From the NCBI GenBank assembly GCA_035471805.1, contig DATIPS010000017.1, positions 1 through 48,581 of the forward strand: DNA of 48,581 bases, read 5' to 3'. Of the stretch, positions 48,516 to 48,581 are shown piece after piece (positions within the stretch are counted from its first letter, which is position 1; each line of letters begins with the position of its first letter). The notes beneath the pieces were generated by a model that was not told the DNA's origin, ran no database searches, and saw only the letters and a program-made list of their open reading frames with translations. The DNA comes from Acidimicrobiia bacterium. Its GTDB lineage: Bacteria; Actinomycetota; Acidimicrobiia; Spongiisociales; JAHEDJ01. Position numbers and translations under genes: made by a program.

Positions 48516-48581
48516 TGGGCCCCATCGTAACGACCCCCGCCTCTATCCGTTTTCGCGCGACATTCGGACCCTATGGGTACC

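Overview
The window is one 48.6 kb stretch of a high-GC actinobacterial chromosome. The sequence suggests Actinomycetota, most likely an Acidimicrobiia-like lineage: F420-type deazaflavin enzymes, many lipoproteins with Thr-rich linkers, an LAxTG surface anchor, frequent GTG/TTG starts, several leaderless-looking starts and ECF sigma/anti-sigma pairing. The lineage is inferred from gene content only. I saw no rRNA, tRNA, CRISPR array or insertion sequence.

Layout. 1-740: the end of an unknown gene and a DUF2510/DUF805 membrane protein. 740-2740: a small recombination island with a 206-residue tyrosine recombinase, a divergent excisionase-like HTH protein, a zinc-ribbon HTH protein and several inverted repeats. 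2741-6413: a secreted subtilisin with PKD and Ig-like domains, two overlapping flavin/F420-type split-barrel genes and a YdeI-like protein. 6759-10874: a four-gene operon (XpaC-like coiled-coil membrane protein, TelA-family protein, binding-protein/vWA lipoprotein, small vWA-like membrane protein) that looks like an envelope stress unit. 10960-18743: type II NADH dehydrogenase, class V aminotransferase, ECF sigma/anti-sigma pair, GYD protein, YccF protein, two small lipoproteins, a tiny beta-barrel protein and an ABM-like protein.

18766-25521: GT39-type glycosyltransferase, dienelactone hydrolase, acyltransferase-3 protein with an apparent ACG start, siderophore-interacting flavoprotein, then the most striking gene of the window. 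This is a peroxiredoxin-like (AhpC-TSA_2/SelU-like) protein whose first redox Cys is encoded by an in-frame UGA, followed by a hairpin with a GGUCA loop: a probable selenoprotein that ordinary gene calling breaks. It is followed by an ArsR/metal-permease operon.

25704-37314: core-MetE-like protein, LuxR-type regulator, a protein built of twelve exact 22-residue repeats, a RimK-RCK_C/aspartoacylase operon, GerMN lipoprotein, SDR-DUF2867 protein, acyl-CoA dehydrogenase, two lipoproteins, a DUF4242-adenylate cyclase fusion and a leaderless small Cys-rich protein. 37382-48515: another lipoprotein, MFS transporter, Ddn-family and VOC proteins, two membrane proteins, a 992-residue Zn-phospholipase-C-like surface protein with EF-hand and LAxTG tail, a Gfo/Idh/MocA oxidoreductase, CoA-binding protein, OFA-type MFS transporter with its overlapping small subunit, and a type II haloacid dehalogenase.

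Overall theme: envelope and redox/stress physiology rather than one biosynthetic cluster. Small genes at 17343, 23482, 40396 (minus), 44212 and 47655 were found by reading Shine-Dalgarno sites and frames directly. All functions are from motif recognition; no database search was possible.
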